A stretch of DNA of 64,000 nucleotides from Delphinapterus leucas (GCF_002288925.2 NW_022098036.1:35881185-35945184), one strand, 5' to 3'. Shown: positions 10,600 through 22,475, numbered from the stretch's first letter. Program-made: numbers and translations. Notes: generated by a model from the letters alone, not told the origin.

Positions 10600-10728
10600 A
10601 TAATCCAGTTAATGTTCACACCAAAAAAAACCCTCATGAGGTATAAAAAACAGGCATATATTTATTCCCATTTCTCAGTGAAGAGATGGAAACCCAGAAG
10701 AGTTTTCCTGACTTGCCAAATTTTATAG
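10600..10728 (-). mobile_element. MIR fragment, antisense
   Basis: 'ATAATCCAGTTAATGTTCACACC', 'CTCATGAGGTAT' and 'TTATTCCCATTTCTCAGTGAAGAGATGGAAACCCAGAAGAG' follow the antisense MIR order. Confidence 0.68.
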
Positions 10729-11689
10729 CACTAAGCTGTTAAAAATACCCAGGTGCCATGAGTCCACATACAGTGCCTTTTGTTTTAAAGTTCATTTTCA
10801 CCTCATTCTACCCCATGTTCTCTCCTTTATTCTCTTCTTCATTTATGGTTTCCTTCATTGACTTCTACCCCCCGCTCCTAAGCCTTAACTGTTAACGCTC
10901 AGAACACTTTGTCCCCCTACTTTTTTCTCTTGCAGTTACTGCAGCTTCAGGCTTCAAATAAACCTCTATATAGAAAAGCCCTGATCTCCATCCAGTATGA
11001 CAGGCTCTTTTCCCCACTCTGTCTGGAGGTTTCCATTCCTACATCCTGTCATCACATTAAATTAATGGAATGTGCTCACTGGTCAAAAGAAAAAGAAGCA
11101 AACTTTAAAAAACAGAGCAAAGACCATCTTATTTTCTAACCACAGTAAAAAATAGAAGACTCCATCCCATTCTTGAGTAACTGAATACTTATGAAGTGGG
11201 AGTCTGTAATAAAAAATGACTTAAAACTTGGAAAAGGATAAACTTTTGCCATCAAATTGGTTCCTAAAACTCTTCTAGTTGTTTTGGTGTCCACTCCTTA
11301 CCTAGCTAATATTGACATGGCAGTATATGGTCAAAGGTGGAGGTGAAAATATTTAACCACAAATGTTGAATGCACCCAATGGGTATGACCATCTGGAGGG
11401 CACCAGGTAAATACCAACCTAGTCCATGCTAACATGACTAACTCAATACCACCCCAAAAGACTTCAACTTCAAAACTAAACAAACAGTAACAGTGATAAC
11501 TATAACATCCACGATTTTGAAAATCACAGAAACTTAACATCTTTTGCAATTTTAAAAAAAATCCTGTGACAGGAATCGTATTGTTCTAAACCATTGTTCT
11601 AAGTATGAACCATTATTCAAACACACACGAAAAAATACTCAGGAATTCTCAAAACTCTGGGAAGCATCAAAGGAGGACGCCCAAAAAAG
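10729..11689. other. Nothing recognised
   Basis: About 1 kb of unique-looking DNA. No repeats, genes or strong structures were seen. Confidence 0.45.
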
Positions 11690-12520
11690 CCACATATAGT
11701 ACTCTATAAAACTTACAATTGACATTATTTAGCTGCACTTCAACATTTTGCTGTAGCTGTCATTAAATTACTAGCAAAAGTAAGGAAATAAGAATCTCTA
11801 TTATTTCATTAAGGTCTCTATCTCTATGAAATCGTATAGCATAAAGCAAATTCTTAATGACAATATAATCCCTGTAGATAATCAGAAGATTTTCACAACA
11901 ATAAAACAGGTTAGCTTACAAAGCGTCCCACGTTTGGCTCATCATATGATACGACTTAGGGTACATAATCTTGAAAGGGCAGTTCGATAATCACACTAGA
12001 AGCAATTTTGTATGATACTAGTGCTGAAAAGTCAATTTAACTTTCCAGCTTTATAAGACTTTGTTATTGCTATTGTTAATTATTTCTCATTTAATGGGAA
12101 ATTGGCAACAAGGTCCCCAACTGTCATTTTAAATCTGCAGTAATATCATGTGAAGCTTTTCGTCCTTATTCCCAAGTCCTGGATTATCAGAGTTAAATGG
12201 CAGATCCAGCGTCACAAAAGCTCAGGGGCAGGCACTGTTACACAAATTGCCAATTCAATTAACGGTGTGCAAATGCTCCACTGGCAGACTGCAGGAAGGA
12301 CAGCCATTTTGGCAAGTGTCATTCCTAATTTATCAAACTGTCAAACCTTCCACTCAGGTGCCTGCGGTCACTGTCTGCTTCTTAATGCTATGCTGTAAAA
12401 GCTGCAGGAACCATTCTTGTAGCTTGACAAGGCACAATACTCAAAACTGATTTTAAAATCAAATGTACAGTTGTCTTAATTATTCTCGGTATAAATGATG
12501 TTTTAATTACAAAAACAGAG
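11690..12520. promoter_or_regulatory. Candidate conserved non-coding island (unverified)
   Basis: Repeat-free stretch rich in undecayed-looking AT-rich motifs such as ATTGTTAATTATTTCTC (about 12073) and CAATTCAATTAACGG (about 12251). There is no coding frame. The absence of transposon debris between repeat-laden flanks is what suggests constraint. Conservation itself cannot be seen from one sequence. Confidence 0.3.
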
Positions 12521-13319
12521 TAGAGTGGGAATATTCAATCAGGATTGGATACTAGGTTTACACGGAAAGAAGAGAACTTGTTACCTGTCTTGAGAAGAGA
12601 GGCAGAATAATTTATACTAGAATAATTTATTAAGCCATTGCATTCTTAAATTTTACTAAATGTCCGCATAAGCCTTTTGCCCCCCAAATTTACACAGTGT
12701 TAATTATTAATGCAAATCGAGTGATCAACTTTCCTCGCCACAGTCGTTCCTGTGCTTTGGAAATGATCACGAACAGTAATACAGCAAGTGATGCTTGCAT
12801 CCTAAGAGTACTTTCCCCTCACTCCCTTTACCCTGATTCTAAGTGCCCACATCTACACAATTCTTCATATAGTGATGTCCCATTAAAATTCTATAAAAAG
12901 CAAAGCATACCAAAGTGTTACCACCTTCCATACATTCACCAGTTTAACAACTATTTGTCTATTTCTCGAACAAAGCTCTGTACTCAGTGCCTGAGAGGAG
13001 AGGTAAAAAGTTCTTTGGGCTTGATCTGAGCATGTCAGCAAAAATTTCCCTCTGCTACTTACTTGACAGTCTTAATATTCAGCAGTGAACCACTTTTTTC
13101 AGACTACCAAGATGACTCAACATGGGGGCAAGGGCTTCTTTTCATCATGAAGTTATTTATTGAACACTCTGCAGGGGTGGGAGGGGAGGTGCAAAGGGTG
13201 TGGATTGGATATGTAGATAAATGAGATATGAACCCATAGTCCACTAGGCTATTTTGTTTAAAGAGACAGATCCCGGAGGGAATTTGGTGTAAATAGCTTT
13301 GGAGACCCTGATACATTAG
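12521..13319. other. Mostly unique DNA
   Basis: No convincing repeat. The segment near 12925-13000 (CATTCACCAGTTTAACAACT) faintly resembles an antisense L2 3' end but is too diverged to call. Confidence 0.4.
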
Positions 13320-13445
13320 GAAAGCATTCCATCAGCAAATAATTATTAAGCACGTGTATGTGCCAGGTGCTGTTATAAGCCAAGCAAACACAGAAGAGTA
13401 AGACACAGCCCCTGTCTTTGAGGAGGTAAGTTTTAGTAGAGAGAA
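13320..13445 (-). mobile_element. L2 3'-end fragment, antisense
   Basis: 'AATTATTAAGCACGTGTATGTGCCAGGTGCTGTTATAAGCC' and 'CAGCCCCTGTCTTTGAGGAGG' match the reversed L2 3' UTR. Confidence 0.75.
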
Positions 13446-14229
13446 GTGATAGCAATGCCCAAAAGAATGAAAGAAGCACTTCCATTTGCGGCACAACTTC
13501 TCCTTCAAGGTAAGTCAGAAAAATCTTTTATGATTTTGATCACGTGGATATACAAATAGGCAGAAAGCACCTATCTCTCTCCATGGTCAGCACAGAACAT
13601 TGCCTGAAGCAAGGGTGTCTCACCCCAAAATACTTCCTCTACAACCTGAAGTTTCACCACTAGTAAGTCATTCCTTTGGATCTATGCAGCTTTATGTTTT
13701 TGGTTTCAACTATTATAGTTTTACCCATCAAGCATTAATAGCTTATAGGAACTTTTAGTTTGGGATTTGTTGAACACAGGCAGAGAGCACAGGTCTGTGG
13801 GAATGGGAGTAAAAAGATGTTTAGCAAAAGGGCAAGGAAGGATGAGAGCGCCTCGATGACAAACAGCCTTCTTAAAAAATTTGTTTTAAAAAACTTTCAC
13901 TTAATATCTGTATGTATGTATATGTATATTACATATACACAGTTATATTGTACAGTTAACAAGGACATAATTGCTCCTCCAGAATGCAAAAAAAATCAGA
14001 TCTGAATACCAAGCTTATAATCTGGCAGCCAGTTTACAGACTAAAAAATAAAGCCAACCATTATGGTTCCATTACCATGAGAGCATCAGCCTGGGCAGAT
14101 GCATTTAGTCACCAGCAGTGGGAGTCAGAAGCATTTCACAGCATCAAACTCTGCTGGTACTGCAATTCACTGAAAGACATCTTGATTTTATCACTACCGG
14201 TAATTTTCATCACTCTTGGTACAATTTAA
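13446..14229. other. Nothing recognised
   Basis: Contains a small TATATG-rich inverted repeat near 13918-13938 (9-bp arms, 3-base loop). No gene or repeat family recognised. Confidence 0.45.
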
Positions 14230-14234
14230 TCCAT

Positions 14235-14490
14235 TCACCTTTAGCCCAGTGTCTATATGTCCACATCACTGTACTGGGGAGCCGCTAGGGAGCATAACAT
14301 CCTTGGGCTCAGAGGGCTTCCATTTCCCACTACTCTGCAAAGTAACCCCATCTCTGGCAAGGCCAGGCTCCTTGCTCCCTCACGAAACCTAACTGGCTTA
14401 ATGTCTACTCTTGTAGGTTTGTCAGCTGTCTCTGGAATGCCTGCTCCCCGTTACCTGTCTAAATCCTACTGATTTCTCAAGGCTTATCAC
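14235..14490 (+). mobile_element. Possible L2 fragment
   Basis: Pyrimidine-rich, with 'GGAATGCCTGCTCCCCGTTACCTG' and 'TGATTTCTCAAGGCTTATCAC', which recall the L2 'TGGAATGCTCT...' block. Diverged. Confidence 0.4.
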
Positions 14491-14635
14491 ATAATTCTTG
14501 TTTGTAGGACTAGTACTGACGCTGGGGTTTGCTGTGTCTTAAGGGCTTTCCAGTTATTGGGTAGAATTATTTATATACTGACTTAAGTATGATATATCCA
14601 CTAAAGAATTAATAAAATAAAGATAGTAATAGCGA

Positions 14636-14885
14636 GTAACAGAAAGGACTTCCTCTTATTGAGCACCTACTTTGTTCTTGGCTGTCTTTTAAGAGATTTA
14701 CATGTATTAACCCATCACCACACATGGAGACGCTGGGCCAATCATTATCTCCGTCTTGCGGTTAAGGAACCGAGGCAGAGTACTCTCAAGTCAGCTGCTC
14801 GAGGTCACCTACCTAGGAAGTAACTAAGCTAAGAGTCAAACCCAGACAATTTGGCTTCAGTACTCATGCTCTCTTTCTGCTGTGT
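14636..14885 (-). mobile_element. MIR, nearly complete, antisense
   Basis: 'TTATTGAGCACCTACTTTGTTCTTGGC', 'TTACATGTATTAACCCATCACC', 'GGTTAAGGAACCGAGGCAGAG', 'TCGAGGTCACCTACCTAGGAAGTAAC' and 'AGAGTCAAACCCAGACAATTTGGCTTCAG' cover most of the MIR consensus in reverse. Confidence 0.85.
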
Positions 14886-15689
14886 TATTATGTCTATGGA
14901 CATGAATTACACTGACCCCCAAATTGCCCCAAGCAGAGTGTAAGGACCACATTGTTCTACTCTTATTCACAATGAGACTGGAGAATCTGAATAAAGGTGT
15001 GCCTTACACAGGTTACCTCAGGAGTTACTGAAAAAGCCAAAAAGATAGCCTACTCTATTTCCCACTGTTTGCCAGCCCATACCACCTCTTAAAGATAAAT
15101 CCCACCCCATTTTGAATCCCATCCTGTGTTGGTCAACTCTAGAGTGTCTACCAATCTCCACAATCTTGCCTTGAAGTTATTTTGAACTAATTAAGCAGGA
15201 CAGGCTCTAATCATTGGTTGATAGGCCTTGCTATCTATTTATTTACTTTTATTCCCCCATGAAGCCTGATGTCTGGTAGGAAGCCTTTTATACTAAAATT
15301 TAATTACCTCTTCCACCCTAGGGGAGGTGTGCGAAACCCTGATAACAAAATAAATACACGAAGGTTAGAGAAACTCATCCTTACGCGGTGCTTCCCGTCA
15401 CTCAGAGAGGGGATGTTCTCTGCGGTTTTCTGCATGTCTCCCCAGCACAGGACAAGGAGAGCACTCAGCATGGAGGCACCGGCTGGAGAAGCTAAAGGAC
15501 GTTCTAGCCCGTCTTGATTCAATCCTCCAAACTGTGGTTTCTTCACCTTGTTTGAAGTTTATACACTGGCCATCTCTCTTACCACTGATCAAGCAATTAA
15601 CAAAATGTTCGTCATCAGCAACTCTATGTTTTCTTTTCCAGAAAGAAGTGGGATTAGTTTTCCCAATTATATACGGAAATTGGCCTCAA
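14886..15689. other. Nothing firmly recognised
   Basis: Open frames on both strands around 15269-15592 overlap each other and match nothing known. No splice context or promoter was seen. Confidence 0.4.
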
Positions 15690-15835
15690 TAGATTACAAC
15701 TGCCTCATGCACGTACTGAACATGTATTCTACGTGCTTCCTTTGCCAGGTGAAGCGCTGTGGGTGACACCGATGTAAATGTCCCCCTTCCAGTCCTCACC
15801 CAGCTTGCCATCTACTTGGGGTGTCAAATCACTTC
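15690..15835 (-). mobile_element. L2 fragment, antisense
   Basis: 'TGCCAGGTGAAGCGCTGTGGGTGACACCGATGTAA' and 'CCCCCTTCCAGTCCTCACCCAGCTTGCC' match the reversed L2 3' UTR (ctgtgccagg...ctg...gacaccc pattern). Confidence 0.6.
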
Positions 15836-15939
15836 TCATGTCCACCTTCTCCTTTTTGCTTCCGACGGCATCATCTCTGAGGAGATACGCAGTACCTGAA
15901 CAAGAGCAATGATTGTTCAACGAATCTGTATTTCTTTTC

Positions 15940-16380
15940 TTTCTGATGCCCTGTTACCAGAACAATCTTCCTAAGAACAACACTGATCCCCCTCCCATTC
16001 GAAACCTTCTAAGTGTGCTTACTGACGACTGAAATGTGCTATCTCTAGGCAGTGATTCCAAGTCAAAAATTCCCAGCCCTACGTCTTACCGTCTTACTCT
16101 CTCCGTATACATACCACGCTCCAGCCACACTGCACAGCTCTTTCCTAGGCACACAGTGCTCTTCTCTCTCCCCAAATACTGTTCACACTGTTCCCTTTCC
16201 CTCAAGTGCTCCTCTGCTGCTCAGCACCCTACTCTTCCTTTGATGGCTTCTCTAACCCCGCCTCCTCTACAAAATCCTTCCTGATTGACCAGTCACAGTA
16301 GAAAGAAATCTCTTCCCTTTAAGCTCCACTCCACTGTTGTTATACCTCCCTTATTGCATTGGTCATATTCTGGGTTTGAT
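15940..16380 (+). mobile_element. L2 fragment, ORF2 end
   Basis: 'CATACCACGCTCCAGCCACACTGCAC', 'TCCCCAAATACTGTTCACACTGTTCCC' and 'TCCTCTACAAAATCCTTCCTGATTGACC' are ordered L2 coding and 3' blocks. Short overlapping open frames at 16036-16284 derive from it. Confidence 0.75.
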
Positions 16381-16512
16381 TCATTCAATCAGAAGACATA
16401 CACTGAGTGCCTACCATGTGCCATATGCTGGTAATACAATCATGAAAAATAAAACATGTTCACAAAAAACTCATAATTTATCAGAAGAAGCAGACATGTA
16501 AACAACTAACAA
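16381..16512 (-). mobile_element. L2 3' end, antisense
   Basis: 'TTCATTCAATCAGAAGACATACACTGAGTGCCTACCATGTGCCATATGCTGG' is the reversed L2 terminus. It abuts a sense L2, so two L2 copies meet tail to tail here. Confidence 0.75.
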
Positions 16513-16539
16513 GTCAATGTGACAAAATGCTCTGTGTGA

Positions 16540-16766
16540 AGTTTCTCAACCTTGGCACTCTGGACATTTCGAGCCAGATAATTCTTTGCTGTATGTGCGT
16601 ATGGGGTGGGGGTGTGGTCCTGTGCATTATAGGATGTTTAGCAGCATCCCTGGCCTCTGCCCACTAGATTCCAGTAGCACGCTCCCAGCTGTGAAAATCC
16701 CAAATGTCTCCAAACATCGCTAAACGTCTCCTGGGGGCAAAGCTGCCCCTAGCTGAAAACCGCTGC
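16540..16766. mobile_element. Ancient non-autonomous DNA transposon (MER5/hAT-like)
   Basis: Starts 'GTTTCTCAACCTTGGCACTCTGGACATTT', contains 'GCATTATAGGATGTTTAGCAGCATCCCTGGCC' and 'CACTAGATTCCAGTAGCAC', and ends 'CTGAAAACCGCTGC'. The two ends are imperfect inverted copies of a GGTTCTCAA-type terminus, as in short hAT-derived elements. The exact family name is uncertain. Confidence 0.75.
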
Positions 16767-16769
16767 GTT

Positions 16770-16880
16770 GCAGGATTTCACAGAGTGCGCTGAAGGTGCA
16801 CAGGAAAGCAGGCCAGGGAGAGTGTGCTTTACCAAGGGGGTGACGCAGCCGGGACCTGAAGGGTGACAATGAGGATGGTG
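16770..16880 (-). mobile_element. Possible L2 fragment, antisense
   Basis: 'AGGCCAGGGAGAGTGTGCTTTACC' and 'GACGCAGCCGGGACCTGAAGGGTGA' resemble reversed L2. Short and weak. Confidence 0.4.
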
Positions 16881-17179
16881 TGGGACATATCCTGGCTATC
16901 GTGCAGACATGGGGTCAAACACTGAATTATAATCCTGAGCATCTTAGAGTACAGTGGAAGCTGCATATTGATGGTGTGGAAAGGAAAAAGGAGAGGCTGG
17001 AAGGGGCAGGGCTAGTATTGTATAGTATAATGCATTCGCTATATACCATTGGATCAACTTGGTGGCACAACTAGAAAGGATCTTACAAGTTGATGAGGCT
17101 AATTTTCTCTCTATTTTATTTTCCATGTGAAGCATCTAGGAAAGAGGAAAGAGCAAAGCAGAATTGGGGTCGAATTTCT

Positions 17180-17350
17180 CTACGTTGTCCACTTTCAGTC
17201 AGCAGCTTCTCTTGACCAGGTAGAGTCTCAGCTACCTCACCTATAAAACATAAATAGTAACAGTGCTACCCTAGGAGTTTCTGTAAAGGACAGGGAACTG
17301 GCACTGTGCTTCCCACAGTTACTTAATCCATGTCAGTTTCCTTCCTCCTT
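17180..17350 (+). mobile_element. Possible MIR fragment
   Basis: 'CTCAGCTACCTCACCTATAAAACATAAATAGTAACAGTGCTACC' matches the sense MIR core. The flanks are weak. Confidence 0.5.
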
Positions 17351-17439
17351 CACAGGACTGAACTGTGCTACCAAAGAGAGCAAGGGCTGCCTCTTACTCA
17401 TTAAGGCAGAATCTGAACTGCAGCATGTGACAGACTGAA

Positions 17440-17990
17440 CAGTTTTCAACGTTGTGGTAGACTAAAGGTGGCCGTAAATTCTTTGCTGCTTCTCCCACAG
17501 TAGGTGGGAAGAGCAGCAAAGAAGGTAAAATAGGTGGAGTCTATCTCACCTTCCCTTGGATCTAGGCTGGCCTTGTGGCTTGCTCTAATCAATAGAAAGT
17601 GGCAGAAGTGATGCCATGCCAGCTTCTGCCTAGTCTTTAAGCAGCCAGGTAACTTCCAGTTTTGCTCTCGTCGCAGCCAGCTGCCGTGTAAGAAGTCTCA
17701 CCAGCCTGAGACCTGCATTGTATGAAGCAGCCTGAACTATCCATGTAGAGAAGCCACACGCAGGAAAACCTAACATGCTGATAACCTCTGCGCATGTGCC
17801 AGGTGAGTGCAGACACACAATCTCAGGTGAGACCGGCAGAAAAACTCTCCAACAATCCACAGACTCATGAACACTATTAGCTCATTGTTAATTGAAGACA
17901 CTTATTTGGGGCTACTTGTTATACAGCATTGTTAATTGAAGCTACTTAACTGAAGCTACTTGTTATACAGCAATAGATAATTAAAACAGT
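17440..17990 (+). mobile_element. Ancient LTR-like repeat, related to that at 483-1092
   Basis: Carries 'GGCCTTGTGGCTTGCTCTAATCAATAGAA', 'GTGTAAGAAGTCTCACCAGCCTGAGACC' and 'GAACTATCCATGTAGAGAAGCCACACG'. It ends in 'TTGTTATACAGCAATAGATAA', the typical tail of this class. A 44-bp internal duplication lies in the tail. The exact family is unresolved. Confidence 0.6.
17884..17971. repeat. 44-bp tandem duplication (two units)
   Basis: Units 17884-17927 and 17928-17971 both begin ATTGTTAATTGAAG and end GCTACTTGTTATACAGC. They differ in the middle. The duplication lies in the tail of the LTR-like repeat. Confidence 0.85.
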
Positions 17991-18234
17991 TGCATACAAT
18001 AAAATTGGAGGATACAGCTAGTATTGGAGGGTTGTAAGTGTTGTTATTTATATTAAACAGATAAGTCAGTAGGACTTGGAATACTCAGAAAATGTGTTAG
18101 AAGATGTTGGATTTAAGCTGTAACTTGAAGGACATTCGGTTAATACTTTAAATATTAAGTAAGCATGGAATCATTTTTGTCTATCATAACTTTACACTTC
18201 CTTCAGCTATTATCAAATGTTCAAATGTACATAC

Positions 18235-19235
18235 AAATTAAAACAGTAGTTGATACCCATATAATTTCTCCCTAGATTCAACAGTTGTTAATATTTGCTA
18301 ACTGTGGCTCAATCTATAAACATGCACACACACAATTTTGGGAAACATTTGGAGATAGACTGTAGACATCGTGACATTTTTTAAGATTTACCATCTTGGG
18401 CTTCCCTGGAGGCGAGGTGGTTACGATTCCGCCTGCCAATGCAGGGGACATGGGTTCGAGCCCTGGTCCGGGAAGATCCCACATGCCGCAGAGCAACTAA
18501 GCCTGTGCGCCACAACTACCGAGCCTGCACTCTAGAACCCGCGAGCCTCAACTACTGAGCCTGCGTGCCACAACTACTGAAGCCCTCGCGCCTAGAGCCC
18601 GTGCTCTGAAATGAGAGAAGCCACCACAACGAGAAGCCAGTGCACCGCAACGAAGTGTAGCCCCCGCTTGCCCCAACTAGAGAAAGCTGGCATGCAGCAA
18701 TGAAGACCCAATGAAGCCAAAAATAAATAAATTAATTAAAAAAATTACCATCTTAACCATTTTACGTGCACATTTCGGTAGTAAATACATTTATATCATG
18801 GTACAACCACTCTCCAGAGTTCCTTCCATCTTGCAAAACTGCAATTCTGTACCCATTAAACAATTACTCCCTACTTCCCTGACAACCACCACTCCACTCT
18901 CTGTCTCTACGAATCTGACTACTCTAGGGACCTCATATAAGTGAAATCATACTGCATTTGTCTTTTTATGACTGACTTATTTCATTTAACATGATGTCCT
19001 CAAGGTTCATCCATGTTGCAGCATGTGTCAGAATTTCCCTCCTTTTAAGGCTGAGTAAGAGTCCCCTGTACATATACACCATATTTTGTTTAGTCATTCA
19101 TCTGTTGCTTTCAACTTCTGGCTACAGTGAATAATGCTGCTATGAACACAGGTTTACAAATCTCTCTTTGAGACCCTGCTTTCAACACTTTTGAGTATAT
19201 ACCCAAAAGCGGAATTGCTGGATCATATGGGAAAA
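18235..19235 (-). mobile_element. Old L1 3' end, antisense, split by a SINE
   Basis: Left part 18235-18397 is 3' UTR (CCCATATAATTTCTCCCTAG). Right part 18755-19235 runs from 'AACCATTTTACGTGCACATTTC' through 'ACCTCATATAAGTGAAATCATAC' and 'CAAGGTTCATCCATGTTGCAGCATGTG' to 'TATACCCAAAAGCGGAATTGCTGG', which is reversed ORF2 end. A SINE sits between with its own target-site duplication. An L1M-type fossil. Confidence 0.88.
18398..18744 (+). mobile_element. Older long-form CHR-type SINE, copy 4
   Basis: About 345 bp: the tRNA-like head (B box GGTTCGAGCC, close to canonical), then an extended body with repeated 'CACAACTACTGA' motifs and 'AGCCCCCGCTTGCC', ending in an AAATAAATAAATTAATTAAA tail. The duplication TTACCATCTT is perfect at 18388-18397 and 18745-18754. 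It differs from the compact young copies and represents an earlier subfamily. Confidence 0.95.
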
Positions 19236-19324
19236 CATTATATTCTTGAGTACAATACTTTCAACATGCGTGACTTACCAATGAGGGCTATAAGCTGCAT
19301 AAGCCTTTCCTTTTAGTGGTTAAA

Positions 19325-19560
19325 GGTTTATACTATGGCAGCCATTAGGTGTTGCTCTGGGTTTGCATTCTAGCCCTTCCATTCACTGGTTGTATGACTT
19401 TAACCAAGCTACTTAGCTTTGCTAAGCCTTTGTTTCCTCATAGGGTAATAAGAACGCCTACCTCATGGAGATGTTGGAAACACTAAGAAAATGATACAGC
19501 AAAAGCATTCAGCACAGTGCCTAACAGAGGTTGTAGGTTCTCAGAACACTTCAGCTGCTG
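19325..19560 (+). mobile_element. MIR
   Basis: 'TCTGGGTTTGCATTCTAGCCCTTCCATTCACTGGTTGTATGACTTTAACCAAGCTACTTAGC', then 'CCTTTGTTTCCTCATAGGGTAATAAGAACGCCTACCTCATGG' and 'CAGCACAGTGCCTAACAGAGG' follow sense MIR closely. Confidence 0.85.
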
Positions 19561-21225
19561 GGATGAAACATTTCTGCCATGGGGCAAGCTCATGTTGTTT
19601 TATCATGAATAGTGCTGAGTAGCCATTTGCTATGTTCTTCCCTTGTCATTTTGAGATGTTCTCAAAATGGAAAGCTAGCCTCTTCATTATTATGCTTTCT
19701 TTTTCAGTGTAATTTGTTTTGCTTAAATCCTCCAGCAAGGTTAGCATTCTTTTTTTCCCCCTTACACCTATACAGAACCTGAAATCCAGTTAAACTGGAA
19801 AGGGTACGATTTTATAGAATTTTAGAAAGAACTGTAGAAGTGATCTAATCAAACTTCCTCATCCGCTCACTCAAGCCTTTGCTTGAATAATCACATCACA
19901 GCTCAATCCCTTTCAGTTCTGAGGTCTTGGTGTGACTGCTCTTCCTCAGACTGAGTCAATACCTCCCCTTCTGGCTCACTCCTGGGGGTACTGAAGAGGG
20001 GATTCCTGTTTTATGTTAGAGAGGAAGCAGTTGACCTCTAATATCCCTTCCAGCTCTAAGAGTACATGACATGCTTTCTTTATCCTAAAGCATGCACAAG
20101 AGAACCTGCAACTTTTTTCTAGTGATAGTTCGAGAGTAGATGTGCCTCTCCTCAGGACATTCAACAACTCAGATGAGAAGCAATGCAACAAGAGCTTGTA
20201 TGATGTGAAATGGATTGAATTTATTTTATAAATCAACACTGTGACTAGTATAGTCATGCAAATTAGTATAGATCCCCACATTCAGAGCTAAAGGGAAATT
20301 ATTTGGAGCTTAAAAGTAATATCTCAAGAGATATCATCCAAGTTCATGATTCTGCAGGGCAAGAGCCTCTTTGAGTCTGCAAGATGCCATATTACCACCC
20401 TGGACCTCACGTGATCCAATTTGCACAGCCAAACCCACATAATGCTATAAAAAAAAAATCCATCAATTGTTGATCAATACATTTTCCACTTGCAGGATGA
20501 TATATATTTCAGGAAAGAACTCAATATGTAAGCCATGTATGAGAAAAATCTATTGACTTCCTTCATATCAAACCTGTTGTGCAAACTTTAAATTGCTGAC
20601 CTAAAATCTGAAGCATAATTTTGCAATTAAGGTAACTGATACATATTCAATGCTCAGTGAGCTCTTTCTTTTAGATGATTCTGGGAATCACTAATTCTAC
20701 TTAAAAGACAGAATAGAGGAAAAAAGTAAGCCTCAACGTATAAAGATTATTTCTCACATGACTGTTCCCTGTAAAACTGCAAAAGGAAGTTGCAATTTTA
20801 ACTTTCCTGAGATACTTGTTCCACACTGAGGTTATAAATGAATAAACCAGGCACTGTCACCAACTGGGACCTTTAGCCAGTACTGGTACCAAAACAGCTC
20901 TGTTACAGTTGGGAAACTTGACGCTAACAAATCTCATGCACATCTTTCGCTTCTGGGATTAGCAACAAAATTCACAATCCAAGTCGCTCTGACCAATGCT
21001 TACTCTCATTTGTTCATGGATCTCTCCTCTTCACCCCAAGCCACCTTACTACCATGGCTATTCCCACTGGTGAATCTTCCTGTAATATCCATTCTACTGT
21101 ACATGAAATCCTTCATCCTCAATTTCCTCAAAGAACATACATTTTATCTCTTACTCTGACTGAAGTTTGCCTCTCCCCACACCTTCTTCTAAATGGAGGC
21201 TATATATCTCTCTACAACCCTCCCA
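19561..21225. other. Mostly unique DNA
   Basis: The segment 19830-19990 (AGTGATCTAATCAAACTTCCTCATC) may be a diverged ancient SINE or LINE fragment. The rest shows nothing recognisable. There are no coding features. Confidence 0.4.
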
Positions 21226-21230
21226 ACCAA

Positions 21231-21282
21231 ACACACCACCCACCCACCCACCCACACAGACACACACACACACACACACACA
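21231..21282. repeat. (CCCA)n/(CA)n microsatellite
   Basis: About five CCCA-type units, then ACACAGA, then eleven uninterrupted CA units at 21261-21282. Likely length-polymorphic. Confidence 0.9.
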
Positions 21283-21689
21283 TGCATATTAACTGCCTAG
21301 GAATAAGGGCAGCTTAGCTCCCCACTACTGCCAAACCATACCTCCTCTTTTCTCATGCAAAATCTCCTCGTTTGAAGCACACATGCCTAGTTTTATTCCT
21401 CTCTCATCTGTTTACCTTCTAACATTGCCAACCACTTCTTAACGACTCCATCCTCATCTTGGATACACAGATAAGGCAATAAAGAATCTATTCAGTGCTG
21501 AAAAGCCTAAAACTAGTACCTATCATCTACTGAATAAAACTGAAACTGGTAAAGATCTTTTGCCCAAATTTTCATAATTTTTCATAAACTGACAACACTG
21601 TCCATCAATTTCAGATAGGCGTTTGTTTGCTGGCTCCCTGAGACAACCCACCAACGTGCCTTTTCATAGCTTTCCTTTTCCTTTCCTAT

Positions 21690-21930
21690 CGGCTAATAAT
21701 TCCAGTCATTTCCTCCAAGAAGCATTTCAACACTAAACTACTGCCCATTCTCCATATCCCTTTAGTATTTACATATATAGTTTTTCATCATTTTGTCTTG
21801 CCACTTGGTGCTATGAACTTGTTATTTAGATCTTTAACAAATACTGTTCTCTACAAGCAGATTATAAACTTCATTAAGATATGGATGAGGTTTCTATTTT
21901 TTCTTAGTCTTTAATAAATATGGCTTCTAT
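21690..21930 (+). mobile_element. L2 3' end fragment
   Basis: 'CCTCCAAGAAGCATTTCAACAC', 'TTGTCTTGCCACTTGGTGCTATGAACTTG' and 'AAGCAGATTATAAACTTCATTAAGATATGGATGAGG' map in order onto the L2 3' region. The tract 21285-21689 before it shows nothing recognised. Confidence 0.55.
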
Positions 21931-22279
21931 TGGCTGGCAAAGATGATTAAAATTAATGCATAGAAATATTACTTTCATTGTTTCATTTTTTAAGGAAAGC
22001 TTTCTTTTGCCACAAATTAGGCTTGATTTTGTGAGCAAACCAGGTCAAATTTTGCTAAAGGTTAAATAGTAAAGTTAGAAAGTTTCCTTGTCATTCAAAT
22101 TGTGTAAGCACTGGAGTTCCATATTCCATTCCATACGTTTTTAGTATCTGCTGCAGACATACCATTCATTACATGTATAGATAATATTCTCTATGTAGAT
22201 GATATTCTATCATCCAATTAGAGTACGTTTTTATTAATACATGTATTCATTGGCCAATGGGAAGGGGTAATTTTAAATA

Positions 22280-22475
22280 ATAATAACAACCACCACCATG
22301 TACTGATCCTCAGTATGAGTCAGGTACTTTTAATACGTTATTTCTAATTCTTATCCCAACGCTATATATAGACACCATTGTCATCATTTCACAGAGGAGA
22401 CACTGAAGGTCAGAGAATCTTGATTTCACACCCAGTAAAGAAGGGATCTAATATTTTAAATCTGTTCTGTGTGAT
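22280..22475 (-). mobile_element. MIR, antisense
   Basis: 'ATGTACTGATCCTCAGTATGAGTCAGGTACTTTTAATACG', 'ATAGACACCATTGTCATCATTTCACAGAGGAGACACTGAAGG' and 'TTTCACACCCAGTAAAG' follow reversed MIR. Confidence 0.72.

Noticed and set aside
18398..18475. tRNA gene-like head with A and B boxes
   Set aside because: Part of a SINE; the cloverleaf is degenerate and it continues into the SINE body. The same holds for all SINE heads.
20001..20290. 101-codon minus-strand open frame
   Set aside because: No domain, no context; chance frame.
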